Shown here: piece after piece, positions 21,648-31,349 of the stretch
Layout of the letters: each line of letters starts with the position of its first letter
How positions within the stretch are numbered: position 1 is the stretch's first letter
The notes under the pieces: generated by a model
Databases searched by the model: none
Told to the model about the DNA's origin: nothing
Seen by the model: the letters and a program-made list of their open reading frames with translations, nothing else
Assembly: GCA_021292105.1 (NCBI GenBank)
Contig: CM037865.1
Span: forward strand, 26,743,027 to 26,807,026
Source of the DNA: Anadara kagoshimensis
Lineage: Eukaryota > Mollusca > Bivalvia > Arcoida > Arcidae
DNA: 64,000 bases
Reading direction: 5' to 3'
Position numbers and translations under genes: made by a program

Positions 21648-21877
21648 AGTACAGACCTGTCAAAAATTAAGCAATAAGGTAACGAATTAGTGCGGAATCG
21701 GGAGCTCATCTCGACTCGGTCCCTCGTTAGCTATGTATCTCGAAAGCTTTTCGGCAGCTGCTATTTAATTTTTTGGTATCCTTAAGGCCACTAGCTATCT
21801 ATATCCCAGTCTCGGTAGCCGAGCTAAGAGTTCTTTTCGTTCCCTCATTGTTAAACTTCAGACAGGTCTGTAGTGTA
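21648..21877 (-). mobile_element. Family A MITE, copy 15
   Basis: Ends TAGTACAGACCTGTCAAAA and CTTCAGACAGGTCTGTAGTG, with ATTAGTGCGGAATCGGGAGC near the left end. Confidence 0.8.
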
Positions 21878-22322
21878 CTGTCCGTACCAACAGTCATAAA
21901 GCGGGATACACACCGAATAGACATATAATTTACAAAATGATACAGAATGGCGCCGATAGATTCAGAGAGCGAACATGCATAAAGGTGTGTTAAATTAACA
22001 TCATGATTTTTAAGCAGGTTTGGTTCAAGGGAACACTAGTTTCACATGTTTGAAACAAAAAGGTACATCGGTAAACTAACACCCGTAAGTCATGGTCCTG
22101 ACACCAACAAGCTTCTAATAAAAGAAAAAATCAAGCCTTCATACCTTTTGGAGTAGATACGAATCTTTATTTTGAAATCAGCGATATCACTGATGAAACA
22201 GACATCTTTCATAAACCACAAATCGTGTATGTACTAGTATTTGATTTAAGGACAATTGTGACCATGTGTGTAAATTTAAGTTTTTATGATTTTACAATTC
22301 TTATTGCGTGGTACAAAGTTAC
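21878..22322. other. Unassigned stretch
   Basis: No gene or repeat recognised. Confidence 0.4.
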
Positions 22323-22325
22323 ATA

Positions 22326-22535
22326 TACAGTCTATGCCTGTCGAAAGTTTAACACTGAGCTACCGAAAAGGGGTCATAGATTGGCTACAGAGTGGCCGAG
22401 ATATGGTTGGCTAGTGGCCGAAACGCAACCAAGAAATAGATAGCACTTGCTGTCGAGATATAGCTAACTTGGGGACCGAGTGCGCTGCCGATTAAGCACT
22501 AATTATATAACTCGTTAGCCAAGTGTTTAACATTT
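22326..22535 (+). mobile_element. Family A MITE, degraded right end
   Basis: Left end TACAGTCTATGCCTGTCG, then AACACTGAGCTACCGAAAAG and GGCCGAGATATGGTTGG. On the right CTCGTTAGCCAAGTGTTTAA is seen but the final TIR is eroded. Confidence 0.65.
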
Positions 22536-22659
22536 AACCGTTACATTATGTACTCTATAATATTGTTTAACTACTATCTACGCCAATTTAAGGGTCAATT
22601 TTCTTGCTTTCACGCATCCATTTCATCCATCAACTGATGCTTAGCTGGCACTGCTGTTT

Positions 22660-22830
22660 CAAGAGTGCTTACGGATCAGAGCGCCTCTTATTGCTTAGGT
22701 TAGAATAACAATAGTTTGAGAAAGTCTGTCATTTCGCTTAGATCAGTGGTTTTCTCAGGACACTCCGGTTTCCTTCATTAACCCAAAGCTTACCGCCTCG
22801 ATTATAGGTGAAAGAATTTTGACAAGGTTA
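22660..22830 (+). mobile_element. SINE family 2, old copy
   Basis: GTGCTTACGGATCAGAGC, CAGTGGTTTTCTCAGGACAC, CCGGTTTCCTTC, GGTGAAAGAATTTTGAC. The order matches 32750-32960. The tRNA-like head is barely recognisable. Confidence 0.5.
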
Positions 22831-22949
22831 GAAAACATCATTACTACACTAAATAACTCGCTTTGATGTTACTTATAATACTTTACTGTAAAGAATATTT
22901 GTATCATATAATTTACTGACTATTTATTCTCCATATTTGCTTAATGTCT

Positions 22950-23116
22950 TACAGTACAGACGTGTCAAAAAACAAGGTGCCAAATCTGCAGCTCATCTCG
23001 GTTACTCGTTAGCTTTTGGCATCTGCTATATACGTGTTTTGGTCGTTAACTAACTAGACAGCCGAGTTTCTACTTCATTCCGTTTGCCCAGTGTTAAACT
23101 TTTGACAGGTCTGTAC
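22950..23116 (-). mobile_element. Family A MITE with internal deletion
   Basis: Ends TACAGTACAGACGTGTCA and TTTTGACAGGTCTGTACT; only about 165 bp, missing TTTAACACT after the left end. Confidence 0.75.
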
Positions 23117-23119
23117 TTC

Positions 23120-23470
23120 AAGTACTTAAATTTCCCCTAATAACGTTGTACTTCCCATCAAACTCGTACTTTATTATGGTGCCAAGATTTATGTTGTTCA
23201 ATATTGGTTTTATATCATAAAGTGCTCACATCAAGATATCATATTAAGGTGTTTTTATATTGGGATTATATGCATGTCGTATAAGATGTTTTGATATTAG
23301 AATTAGAGGCGTAGAAATCATACTTATTATTCCCCTGATCATGAAGTGATGGAAAACACACAAATCAAAATTACAATAAATATTTACGCTTTAAAGGTTG
23401 TCTAATGACATCTTCTAGAGGTTCAACATCAAGGTTAAATAAAAATATATGGAATGCAAGTTTTGTCCAG
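23120..23470. other. Unassigned AT-rich stretch
   Basis: No ORF or repeat recognised. Confidence 0.4.
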
Positions 23471-23475
23471 CTTAC

Positions 23476-23597
23476 AAAACAGAACCTGTCAAAACTTTGA
23501 GCTAGTCGCTGCTAGCTGCAGCGATATAGCTAACTAGGAACTGAGACGGGCTACTGTTTCGGCATCTATTCATGAGCTTACGTGTTAAACTGTACTG
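23476..23597 (+). mobile_element. Family A MITE remnant, ~120 bp
   Basis: ACAGAACCTGTCAAAACTTTG at the left and CGTGTTAAACTGTACTGTA at the right, with GCGATATAGCTAACTAGG between. Both TIRs have lost segments. Confidence 0.55.
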
Positions 23598-23599
23598 TA

Positions 23600-24300
23600 A
23601 ATATGCTATTTCCGGATACTAGATCAAGATGTGTATCCAGCAAAAAATTTAAACACCAATCAAGATCATTTCACTTATTTATATCAAGGAAAAACCACTG
23701 ACCTTCGGCAAGCGAAGTGGTAGTGACTGGAAAAGAAGTATTCTAAGAACATTGTTTGTTTTAAAAGTCTTGAAAGCACCTTCTATCTGTCAAACATATT
23801 TTAAACAACGATTTTTAATCAATTCAATTTGATAAATGTTTAAGTTTATATAAAAATCAAGCAACTGTTTGGTCAATATTTTCTTCCAAAAAGTATCTAA
23901 ACACTATTTACCACTTTTAGTAATGTACAAGTCATGAATGCAATGTAATTTAAGTGTTATTGCTGAAACATGTAAACAAGTTGTTGGCCTTTCTCATCAA
24001 ATTGCAGATTCGTGAAACAATGACTTTTTATTATGTGCATCTCTAAAAAAATAAAAGGTCATAATAAACATTCAACATTGACTTAGTGTGCGTGTTTTCC
24101 CCATTACCCTGTAAATGTAACAAATCCAAACCGCAATTATCAGATCATAATTACCATGCACCACGTGACCGGCAATTATATGACGTAAACAAGACATGAC
24201 GCCAATGATTGTAAAGCAATAAAGTTATCCATTGACTTTTAGATTCAACAGCGTAGCTTTTACATCTTGTGACGTCACATAACCTTTGTCTTAATCCTAG
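23600..24300. other. Unassigned AT-rich stretch
   Basis: ACCTTCGGCAAGCGAAG at 23700-23716 resembles one SINE family 2 motif, but nothing around it supports a full element. No gene. Confidence 0.4.
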
Positions 24301-24312
24301 ACTGTTGTAATC

Positions 24313-24715
24313 AGTTAAATTAATTTTGTCACCCTTCAAAGAAATTTCTCGCAAAACGATTGGTTAACTTGCCGGGGTACATGGAACTATGTTCGGAAAT
24401 CTGCCGGGGTACATGAACGCACGCGACGTTTAGCGGTAAAAGGGAAGTAACTCGTACATCGCCGACGTCTAGTTACAGTAAACAAACATGGCGACGACGT
24501 ACGCAAGTCACACAAAATACGAAATGGAAGTTAAAAAGATCCAACTGGTTACGCTTTGAAGGGTGACAAAAACGTTATACAGGGCTTTGGCAGGTTACAC
24601 GGCCCCATGTACCCCGTCAAAGATTTATGTACCCTTCGCCTGCGGCTCAGGGTACATAAATCTTTGACGGGGTACATGGGGCCGTGTAACCTGCCAAAGC
24701 CCTGTATAACTTATA
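24313..24715. mobile_element. Palindromic element E, intact copy
   Basis: Two inverted-repeat layers are visible. TTTTGTCACCCTTCAAAG (24318) is inverted at CTTTGAAGGGTGACAAAA (24554), enclosing GCGACGTTTAGCGGTAAAAG. The second layer is the hairpin at 24574-24710. A second copy at 41872-42957 is broken by an insertion. TGCCGGGGTACATG also occurs twice at 24371-24413. No transposase is present and the superfamily is unknown. A 23-residue frame starting AACATGGCGACG (24485) lies inside but has no support as a gene. Confidence 0.7.
24574..24710. repeat. Perfect 62-bp hairpin
   Basis: The arm 24574-24635 (starting GTTATACAGGGCTTTGGC) is the exact reverse complement of 24649-24710 (ending GCCAAAGCCCTGTATAAC), with a 13-base loop TCGCCTGCGGCTC. 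No mismatch in 62 pairs. Confidence 0.95.
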
Positions 24716-25265
24716 ATATACATATGACCTCGATAATTATTTATTACAAAATCTAGAACTTATCTTAAGAGCCAAATACCTCCACCCCCAACCCCAATGC
24801 CTCGATGATTTGACCTTATAATCATGACCTTTGACCTATAAACCTTAATGCTGTGCCGGCCACATCATTTCATGTTGGTTTACATTTGTACCAAGTTTGA
24901 TGTAAATCTATCCATGGACGTGAAAGGTATGAAGCGGAAAATATGATTTTACAATACTTATAGGAAAGTATTCGGATTGAATGTAGATACAAATGGGATG
25001 GAAGTTTTATTATTTGTAAAACAGTGCTACAAAACAACAAATTTTACATTTAAATATTTTCAAAACAGTCAAAATAATAGCCATTAAAATTGGACTTTTA
25101 TATGCAAATAGAACATCGTGCTATAAAACTATACAAAAAAGATAATTGTGTGTGCTCTCTTGGCCATGTTCCTTGGTTTTAAAAGGTAAATTAGATGAAT
25201 TCACGTATGATTAATGGAATCACTCTTCATGGAAGTCTCTTAATTAGTATTGTTAATTAACGTTA
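24716..25265. other. Unassigned stretch
   Basis: AT-rich; CCTCCACCCCCAACCCC at about 24780 is local low complexity. No gene. Confidence 0.4.
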
Positions 25266-25269
25266 TCTA

Positions 25270-25440
25270 CTGATACTATCTGGTATCTTTCACGCCTCAG
25301 CGATCAGGTAAATAACATTATCACCTAAGACTGGTCAGTACTACCTGGATTCTTTCATGCTTCAGCGAACTGGTAAGACTGGTCAGTACCACCTGTATTC
25401 TTTCATGCGTCAGGGAACTGGTAAATTACATTATCACCTG
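25270..25440 (+). repeat. Diverged tandem repeat, ~60 bp x 3
   Basis: ACCTGGATTCTTTCATGC…CAGCGAACTGGTAA and its relatives TATCTTTCACGCCTCAGCG and TATTCTTTCATGCGTCAGG recur three times, with AACATTATCACCTAA between some copies. Confidence 0.6.
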
Positions 25441-25772
25441 AATGCAATTTCCTACCTGTGTACACGAATTAATTAATCAGTACCACTAATTACTGGTCAT
25501 TACGATAATTATTATTATGATTGACAATTAGCTGTAAGAGAGAGGGGGAAAGTCGGGGCAACTGGGGGTTCCGCTGGATCCGCCACTGTATAAACCAATA
25601 AGGTAAATAAGGTCATTATTTTCTCCAATTACATTGATGTCATTTAAGGTCATATTAAAAACTTATTAAATCAGGATATCCAGTTACCTTTTCTTCCATT
25701 GACAAAATTTCACAACTTGAACTTGCATTACAAACATCACAAATGGTTTTGATTCTAATCATCATTTTGACC

Positions 25773-26075
25773 ACTGCGGTAGCTCAGTTGGTAAAGTGTT
25801 CGCTCCGTTAAGTGCGAGGTCGTGGGTTCGAACCCCGACGGGGTCTAACCAGTGATGACTGATCTTTCGCCAAGCACTCAGCATTTAGTTCTTTGGAAGA
25901 TACATGTATCTTAAAACCGATGTCCCACGTCACGAAGGCGAAGCACGTTTATGAATCCTCCCTGGACATTGCCCTGAACGCATTGCAAAGGTCAAATTTT
26001 TTTATCAATTCTCCGATAGCTAGTGACGTCTCGATTTAAGGCCATTCAACCAATCAATCGTCGCTAATAGCTTAA
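25773..26075 (+). mobile_element. tRNA-derived SINE (family 1)
   Basis: The head CACTGCGGTAGCTCAGTTGG (A box) and GGGTTCGAACCCCGACG (B box) are well kept. The anticodon arm TCGCT…TGCGA can pair but the acceptor ends cannot, so it is not a tRNA gene. The body CTTTCGCCAAGCACTCAGC and tail GACGTCTCGATTTAAGGCC follow. Confidence 0.85.
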
Positions 26076-26390
26076 CGATTGCTGATGTAAACGACATGCT
26101 GTAACTAACAGGCCTTGCTCTTTACATATTGTATATTGATAACTTTCATCAACTACAGCAAATAACGTTAACTGTTGATACTTAGTTTCTTGTACAACCT
26201 CTATAATAAATGGCAGATAATTATCTTAAAAAAATAATCTTTAAACTATTAGAATAGCATCTGCCTGTTTCATCTGTTAAGTTCATCTACATGCACAAGT
26301 GCATTTTGACAACCCAAACGAACTGAGATATCATTTTAACACAAACATCGTTTCATTGAAGTTAAAGATTAAAAGCTTATTCATATGTGT

Positions 26391-26497
26391 AGTACAGACA
26401 TGTCGAAAGGTTAACGCTGTTTTCTATATTTTGGCTGATCTAAATAACCTTATTTTCGTTACCTCAGTGTTACACCTTCGACAGGTTTGTACTAAAT
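26391..26497 (-). mobile_element. Family A MITE, 107-bp deletion form
   Basis: TAGTACAGACATGTCGAAAG and CCTTCGACAGGTTTGTACTA enclose only a short AT-rich centre. Confidence 0.75.
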
Positions 26498-26544
26498 ATC
26501 TTTGAACATTATGGAACTACATAACATTGAAACGTATATGAAAT

Positions 26545-26845
26545 ACGGCACTGTACCACAGTGGTAAAGTGCTCGCTTAGTATGCGAGTGTTCGGGGTTC
26601 AAACCCTTATAATATTTGCGCCAAGTACTCGGTACTTCGGGGGGGGGGGGGGGGGGGGCGCCTTCGGAAGAAACCTTAAAAGCCTATGCTCCATGCCACA
26701 GTAAGCGTGAAATGCTAAATAACCCTTCCTGTACACTGCCCTTAGCACACTGGAAAGGTCGAAATTTTTGTCACTTCACCTATATACAGTTGGTGAAGTA
26801 ACTATTCTTGATTGGGATGCAAAACCCCATTCAATCATTTGATCA
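26545..26845 (+). mobile_element. tRNA-derived SINE (family 1) with poly-G
   Basis: ACCACAGTGGTAAAGTGC and CGGGGTTCAAACCC are the eroded A and B boxes. GCGCCAAGTACTCGG and TTCTTGATTGGGATG mark the body and tail. A run of about 19 G (26640-26658) has expanded inside it where family 1 normally reads a few bases. Confidence 0.75.
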
Positions 26846-27054
26846 GAATATGAAAGAGATTAAGCCAAAAGCCAAAAACCGAGTGTTATTCAACCTTCGT
26901 CATCTTCTGGTTTAGTTAATGCGTAGCTAAATTAACTATTGGATATTCATTCATTCATTGGTATATACAATATATATTTACATGTATGACGGCAAATCTT
27001 TATTATATAAGAGAAAATATAGTAAAGAAAGAGATAAACACAAAAATATTTTGA

Positions 27055-27430
27055 AGGTCTGAAAACTGTTAGGGTGGAAGAGGCGTGGTGGCGGATGGAC
27101 AAAGTAAAACTGTGTTCGAGATTATCTTAATAGTTTTGCATTAACTAGGAAAAGCCCAAGGTTACGAAGTTCTTTTGAATTTTGAACGCTGAGAAGGTGT
27201 ATAAGTTTGAATACGGATGGCTTTTTCCAATAATATTTTTTTTTATGTATTTGAGTCTTAAGTCCGAATAAAGAGGGCATTTTAAAAGAAACTGATATCC
27301 ATCTTCAATGTCGTTGCAGATACATTTGTCACAGAGTCTTTCATGTTTCGGAATATTGTTGTATCGTCCCATGGATATGAAGTTGGCATAGACGGACAGT
27401 AAACCAGTGTCGTGTGCTAAAATGATCACT
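27055..27430 (-). mobile_element. LINE 3' fragment (RT C-terminal region)
   Basis: The minus-strand frame 27145-27429 encodes 94 residues with NIPKHERLCDKC, then an acidic NDIEDGYQFLL, then KCPLYSDLRLKYI. This is the C-x2-C … C-P-x-Y zinc-binding tail that follows the reverse transcriptase domain in many mollusc LINEs (family knowledge). The usual His of the EDEYHFLL-type motif is Gln here, so the zinc site is damaged. The RT and endonuclease domains are absent, so the copy is 5'-truncated. A sister fragment lies at 39406-39682. Confidence 0.7.
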
Positions 27431-27439
27431 GATTGAGAT

Positions 27440-28020
27440 GAGACAACATGCCGGTTGGTATATCAAACATTGGTGCTAAAATTATCTCTGAAGGAGATTA
27501 CGTTTGGTAACGAAATTTAATTACATAAAAACAATAGACAAAGGAATGCCTTAAAATAATCATATCATATCGTATGATTTATCATAATAGCCTGTTTCTA
27601 CTCCAACTAGTGACATGATTGTCCTTCAAAGGATAATTTATGTATATAATTCTATCTTTAGAAATTTATGGTTAAAATAATGTGCTTACTTTTGTTATAA
27701 TTACACATATGACGATGAAGTATAGGATTTTGGGCCATAACATACGTAAGCACAAAATAAACATATCAAAATGTAATATCTAGTACGCTTTAGGTTTCGG
27801 GACATAAAAATAAACACAGACCAATCGCGGAGGCGATATCGCAATTTTCCCGTAAAAATAATAGACATTATATCCAGAGATTTGACGAAATATCCCGTAA
27901 GGTGTCCAGGCTGAACAAATATCATATCACAATATCCGGTAATCTTATGAACTCTGTCTCTTAACGGAAATCGTCGCCAAAATTGGTCAATAGTCCGATA
28001 ATTTATGGTAATTACATTTT
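27440..28020. other. Unassigned stretch
   Basis: A 127-residue minus-strand frame (27701-28084) runs through here into the minisatellite. It has no recognised domain and is treated as chance. Confidence 0.4.
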
Positions 28021-28024
28021 TGTA

Positions 28025-28620
28025 CTTCAAAAACCTGAAGGTAATGTAACGTAATGACAATGGCCACAAAACTGACCAATACATAAATTATTATAATTTA
28101 AAGTAATGAAATGTAATGACAATGGTCAAACAAACCGAGAGAAAACCTGAGGTAATGTAACATTATGATAATGGTCACCATACTGTCTGAAACCTTGAGG
28201 TAATGTAACATTATAATATTGGTCACCAAACCGAATGAAACCTTGAGGTAATGTTACATGTTATAGCAAACTGGCCAATACACAAATAATTCGTGTCAAT
28301 AAAGTATTTATTTAAAAAACCTTCAGGAAATTTAACGTAATGACAATGGTCAACAAACGGAATGGAACCTTGAGGTAGTGTAACGTTATGGCAATGGTCA
28401 CCAAACTGATCGAAACATTGAGGTAACATAACGTTATGAAGATGGTCACCATACTGACCGAAACCTTGAGGTAATGTAACCTTATGACAATTGTCGCCAA
28501 ACTGACCAATACACAATTAACTCGTGTTAATAACGCATTTCTTTCAAAAACCTTCTGGTGGTGTAACGTAATGATCCTGGCCAATACACAACCAATTCGC
28601 GGCAACAAATGGTAATTACA
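28025..28620 (-). repeat. 48-bp minisatellite, diverged
   Basis: The unit is built from ACCTTGAGGTAATGTAAC, GTTATGACAATGGTCACC and AAACTGACCGA. About nine to twelve units, some with larger spacers. 48 is a multiple of 3, which explains 97-98 residue frames repeating HCHNVTLPQG and DQFGD. Confidence 0.8.
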
Positions 28621-28959
28621 TCGTGTATGTTAGAAAGCTTGAAGCCATGTTAAAATAAAACTTTATTTATAATTAATGTACCATGTAAGTATTTGGTCCT
28701 TATTGACCCCTACTGACCCCTGGACAAAAACAAGAAATTACTTACGATATCAAGTTTTAAGAGAGAATTATCTACTAATTGAAACTGGTTGACCCATGAC
28801 GGTCGTAATACTAAAAAATACTCCTAACAACGGATTTACAAATTGCGCCTGTCCTTGTCTTTTCTTCTAAGTACAAAGTGGGGAATATTTACCAATATTG
28901 TTTCTAGACAAATACACTGCTTTGTTTACAGTTAAAAAAACCAACAGTCGCTAGGCCAA

Positions 28960-29535
28960 TAACTTAAAACTGAAATGAGATGTCATTCCAATAACACTGA
29001 GTCGCTAGGTCAATAACTTAAAATTGAAATGGATGCCATTCCAAAAGTGCCCTCCAAACGAACCCCAACTTGGAAATCCATGTTTTCCCAACTACAGTCA
29101 AACATGTTTATAAAGACTACCCCTGCTATGCTAACAGTACAAAAAGACAAAAATCGCTTGGTAAACGACTTATAACTAGTGTCATTCCAACAACAGTCAT
29201 TAGGTCAACAATTTAAAACTGAAATGGGATGCCATTCCAAAAGTGCCCTCCAAACGAACCCCAACTAGAAATCCATGTTTTCCCAACTACAGTCAAACAT
29301 GTTTATAAAGACTATCCCTGCTATGCTAACAGTACAAAAAGACAAAAATCGCTTGGTAAACGACTTATAACTAAAATTGGATGTGATTCCAACAACACAG
29401 TCATTAGGTCAACAACTTAAAATTGAAATGGGATGTCATTCCAACAACAGTCATTAGGTCAACAATTTAAACTGAAATGGGATGCCATTCCAAAAGTGCC
29501 CTTCAAACGAACCCCAACTAGAAATCCATGTTTTC
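28960..29535 (+). repeat. Tandem repeat, ~205 bp x 2.5
   Basis: GATGCCATTCCAAAAGTGCC…CAAACGAACCCCAACT, TCCATGTTTTCCCAACTAC, AACATGTTTATAAAGACTA and CGCTTGGTAAACGACTTATA recur in order at about 29030, 29229 and (partly) 29485. The spacer TCATTCCAACAACAGTCATT is itself repeated. Copies one and two are nearly identical, so the duplication is recent. Confidence 0.8.
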
Positions 29536-29712
29536 CCAACTTCAGTCAACCCTGTCTATAAAGGCCACCAAAGGGAACAAGTAATAGTTGGCGTGTGGTC
29601 CTTATAGATAGGTTCAATTAACGTGAATAAAAAGTACCTGGAATAGAATTTTATTGGCCTTTAAAATCAGGTAGCTCTTTTAAAGAGGTGGTCTTTAGGG
29701 AAGGATAGACTG
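29536..29712 (+). mobile_element. Family B MITE, diverged copy
   Basis: TTCAGTCAACCCTGTCTATA and AAGGCCACCAAAGGGAAC at the left, and GGTGGTCTTTAGGGAAGG…TAGACTGTA at the right. Family B has termini CAGTCAAACCTGTCTA. Confidence 0.6.
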
Positions 29713-29885
29713 TATGACCATGATCAAAATACGAAAAGCCAATGGTACATCTACTCCACCCAAAGATTGTTCCTGTGACGTTGTAAAAATGGCAGAAAAA
29801 TTTTGGCGAAAACATGAGTAAACTCTATATACTGGTATATCCCCATCCACCCACCAACTTAGTTCGGGGACACAAAAATGCAACA

Positions 29886-30098
29886 GTATAGGTAAACAAC
29901 ATTGACCTGTTCGTTTGACCTTTCATTAGGAATATTCATAGACGATCCACACAACTCATGGATAGTATTGAGATTCGCAGTGTTCACATCATATTTTGAC
30001 GAAGTTTACACGCGTGATCCCTATTCTTAAATTAACTCGTCCATAATGAATATTTAAATCAAGGGTCAAGCGGACAGGTCAATGTTGTTTCCCTATAC
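29886..30098. mobile_element. Small MITE with ~60-bp TIRs
   Basis: The left end GTATAGGTAAACAACATTGA and right end TCAATGTTGTTTCCCTATAC are inverted copies; the match continues through CCTGTTCGTTTGACC and its partner GGTCAAGCGGACAGG to ATATTCAT. 213 bp, no ORF. The target duplication cannot be fixed because TATA is part of the palindrome. Confidence 0.8.
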
Positions 30099-30099
30099 A

Positions 30100-30590
30100 C
30101 CTAAGTCGGTGTAAATTTAAAAAAAAAACTAGCAAAAGGTGTACTATAACATAAAAAGATGCCTTAATTCAGAAAAAGAATATTTATTGGACACATACTT
30201 CAACCGGGGACAATGTCATGACTGTCATTAGGTGTAAAATATGATATGAAATAAAATATTAAGAGCGATTTAAATAATAATCTCTCTCTAAAACTATTAT
30301 AGACATTTAAAATATTTCTACACATTAAAATTATTTACATTAATATATTGACGTATATAATATGTTAGTACATGCATCTCTTTATCAAACAAACTAATGC
30401 CTTAGAATTATAGATTTATTATACTAAGGTTTCAGTCTACAATCTATATAAAAAAAAGTTTTGTTACAAATAACACAATTCTATCTACTGTGTTTATAAA
30501 TGACGAATCCAAGTGTTTTTTCAAAAGTTTACTGATAAGCGTGCATGGTAAGGGTGGAGTAATGGTTTAACGCCCATCTTAAGTTTTTTT
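30100..30590. other. Unassigned AT-rich stretch
   Basis: No gene or repeat recognised. Confidence 0.4.
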
Positions 30591-30594
30591 TTTC

Positions 30595-30740
30595 TTTTAA
30601 TAATATCGAGGCGGTAAGTTATGTTGAAGGAACTAGTACCTAGAGAAAACCACGGACTTTCAGCAAACTGTCTAAGAAACTTGACCATGATAGGGTAGCT
30701 TGGATGTGGGATTCGAACCTGGGAAGTTAATAATGATGTG
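30595..30740 (-). mobile_element. SINE family 2 fragment
   Basis: ATCGAGGCGGTAAG, GAGAAAACCACGGACTTTC and TGGGATTCGAACCTGGG (a B box on the minus strand) are in family 2 order. Confidence 0.55.
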
Positions 30741-30869
30741 ATCCGTATGAAATGACAGTTAATAATTAGTCCAAAGGGGCAGCAAGCCCACCCCCATCCC
30801 CACCCATCCCGTTTATTGACAGGAGATGTAAGCAGTAAGAAAAGAACATGTGAACCAATATCGACTCAC

Positions 30870-31040
30870 TGAGAAGATACAATATCAACAACAAATTAAA
30901 CCTAAAACAGCAAACAACAAAAACAGCAAACAACAAACAAATAAAAACAATCAAAAGAAATGAACCAAAATCGACAGAGGAGATACAAGAAAACAACTGA
31001 AACATAAAACAACAAAATAAATAAATTAATTAAATAATTT
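30870..31040. repeat. AAAC-rich low-complexity tract
   Basis: AACAGCAAACAACAAAAACAGC and similar A/C strings, then AATTAATTAAATAA. CGACTCACTGAGAAGATAC and CGACAGAGGAGATACAAG hint at a diverged duplication. Confidence 0.5.
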
Positions 31041-31078
31041 AAAAGAAGTATTTAGTATTTAGATATTTGATAAAGTCA

Positions 31079-31345
31079 TACAGTCAAGCCATCCAAGGGG
31101 ACCAGTAAAAGTGACCTTTAAGGACAGATGGCCCTTATATATACAAGTTCAAATAACATAAAGAGCAATTGGATAATTTTTACTGCTGTCATAAACCATT
31201 TTTTTTTAAATTTAATCATAAAATACATTCAAACAATGGTATATGACAATTCACATTTTTTAATGTATTTTATGATTAAATTCAAAAAATGGTATATGAC
31301 ACTGCCCTTTTAAAGCATAGTGGTGACTTTTAAGGCTGGTTTGAC
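31079..31345 (+). mobile_element. Family B MITE with a nested mini-palindrome
   Basis: Left part ACAGTCAAGCCATCC…GGGGACCAGTAAAAG; right part TGACTTTTAAGGCTGGTTTGACTATA. The element at 31188-31300 interrupts it. Confidence 0.6.
31188..31300. mobile_element. Mini-palindrome GTCATATACC, longest copy
   Basis: Left end GTCATAAACCATTTTTTTT with AATCATAAAATACATT, and right end AATGTATTTTATGATT with AAAAAATGGTATATGAC. About 39-bp inverted arms around a 35-bp centre. Confidence 0.8.
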
Positions 31346-31349
31346 TATA

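Noticed and set aside
25541-25590. GGTTCCGCTGGATCCGCCACTG as an end of a CATAGG element
   Set aside because: Only a short reverse match to the internal GTGGCGG…TTCAGC word; no terminal repeat or flanking duplication is present.
25773-25848. Possible functional tRNA gene
   Set aside because: A and B boxes are good, but the acceptor stem does not pair and a SINE body follows directly.
27701-28084. 127-residue minus-strand frame
   Set aside because: No recognisable domain, its 5' end lies in the minisatellite, and the composition matches translated non-coding DNA.
28223-28608. Frames of 97-98 residues with a repeated HCHNVTLPQG-like motif, resembling a Cys/His repeat protein
   Set aside because: Two different frames of the same strand show similar repeats, as expected for a 48-bp minisatellite; the Cys positions are not kept unit to unit.
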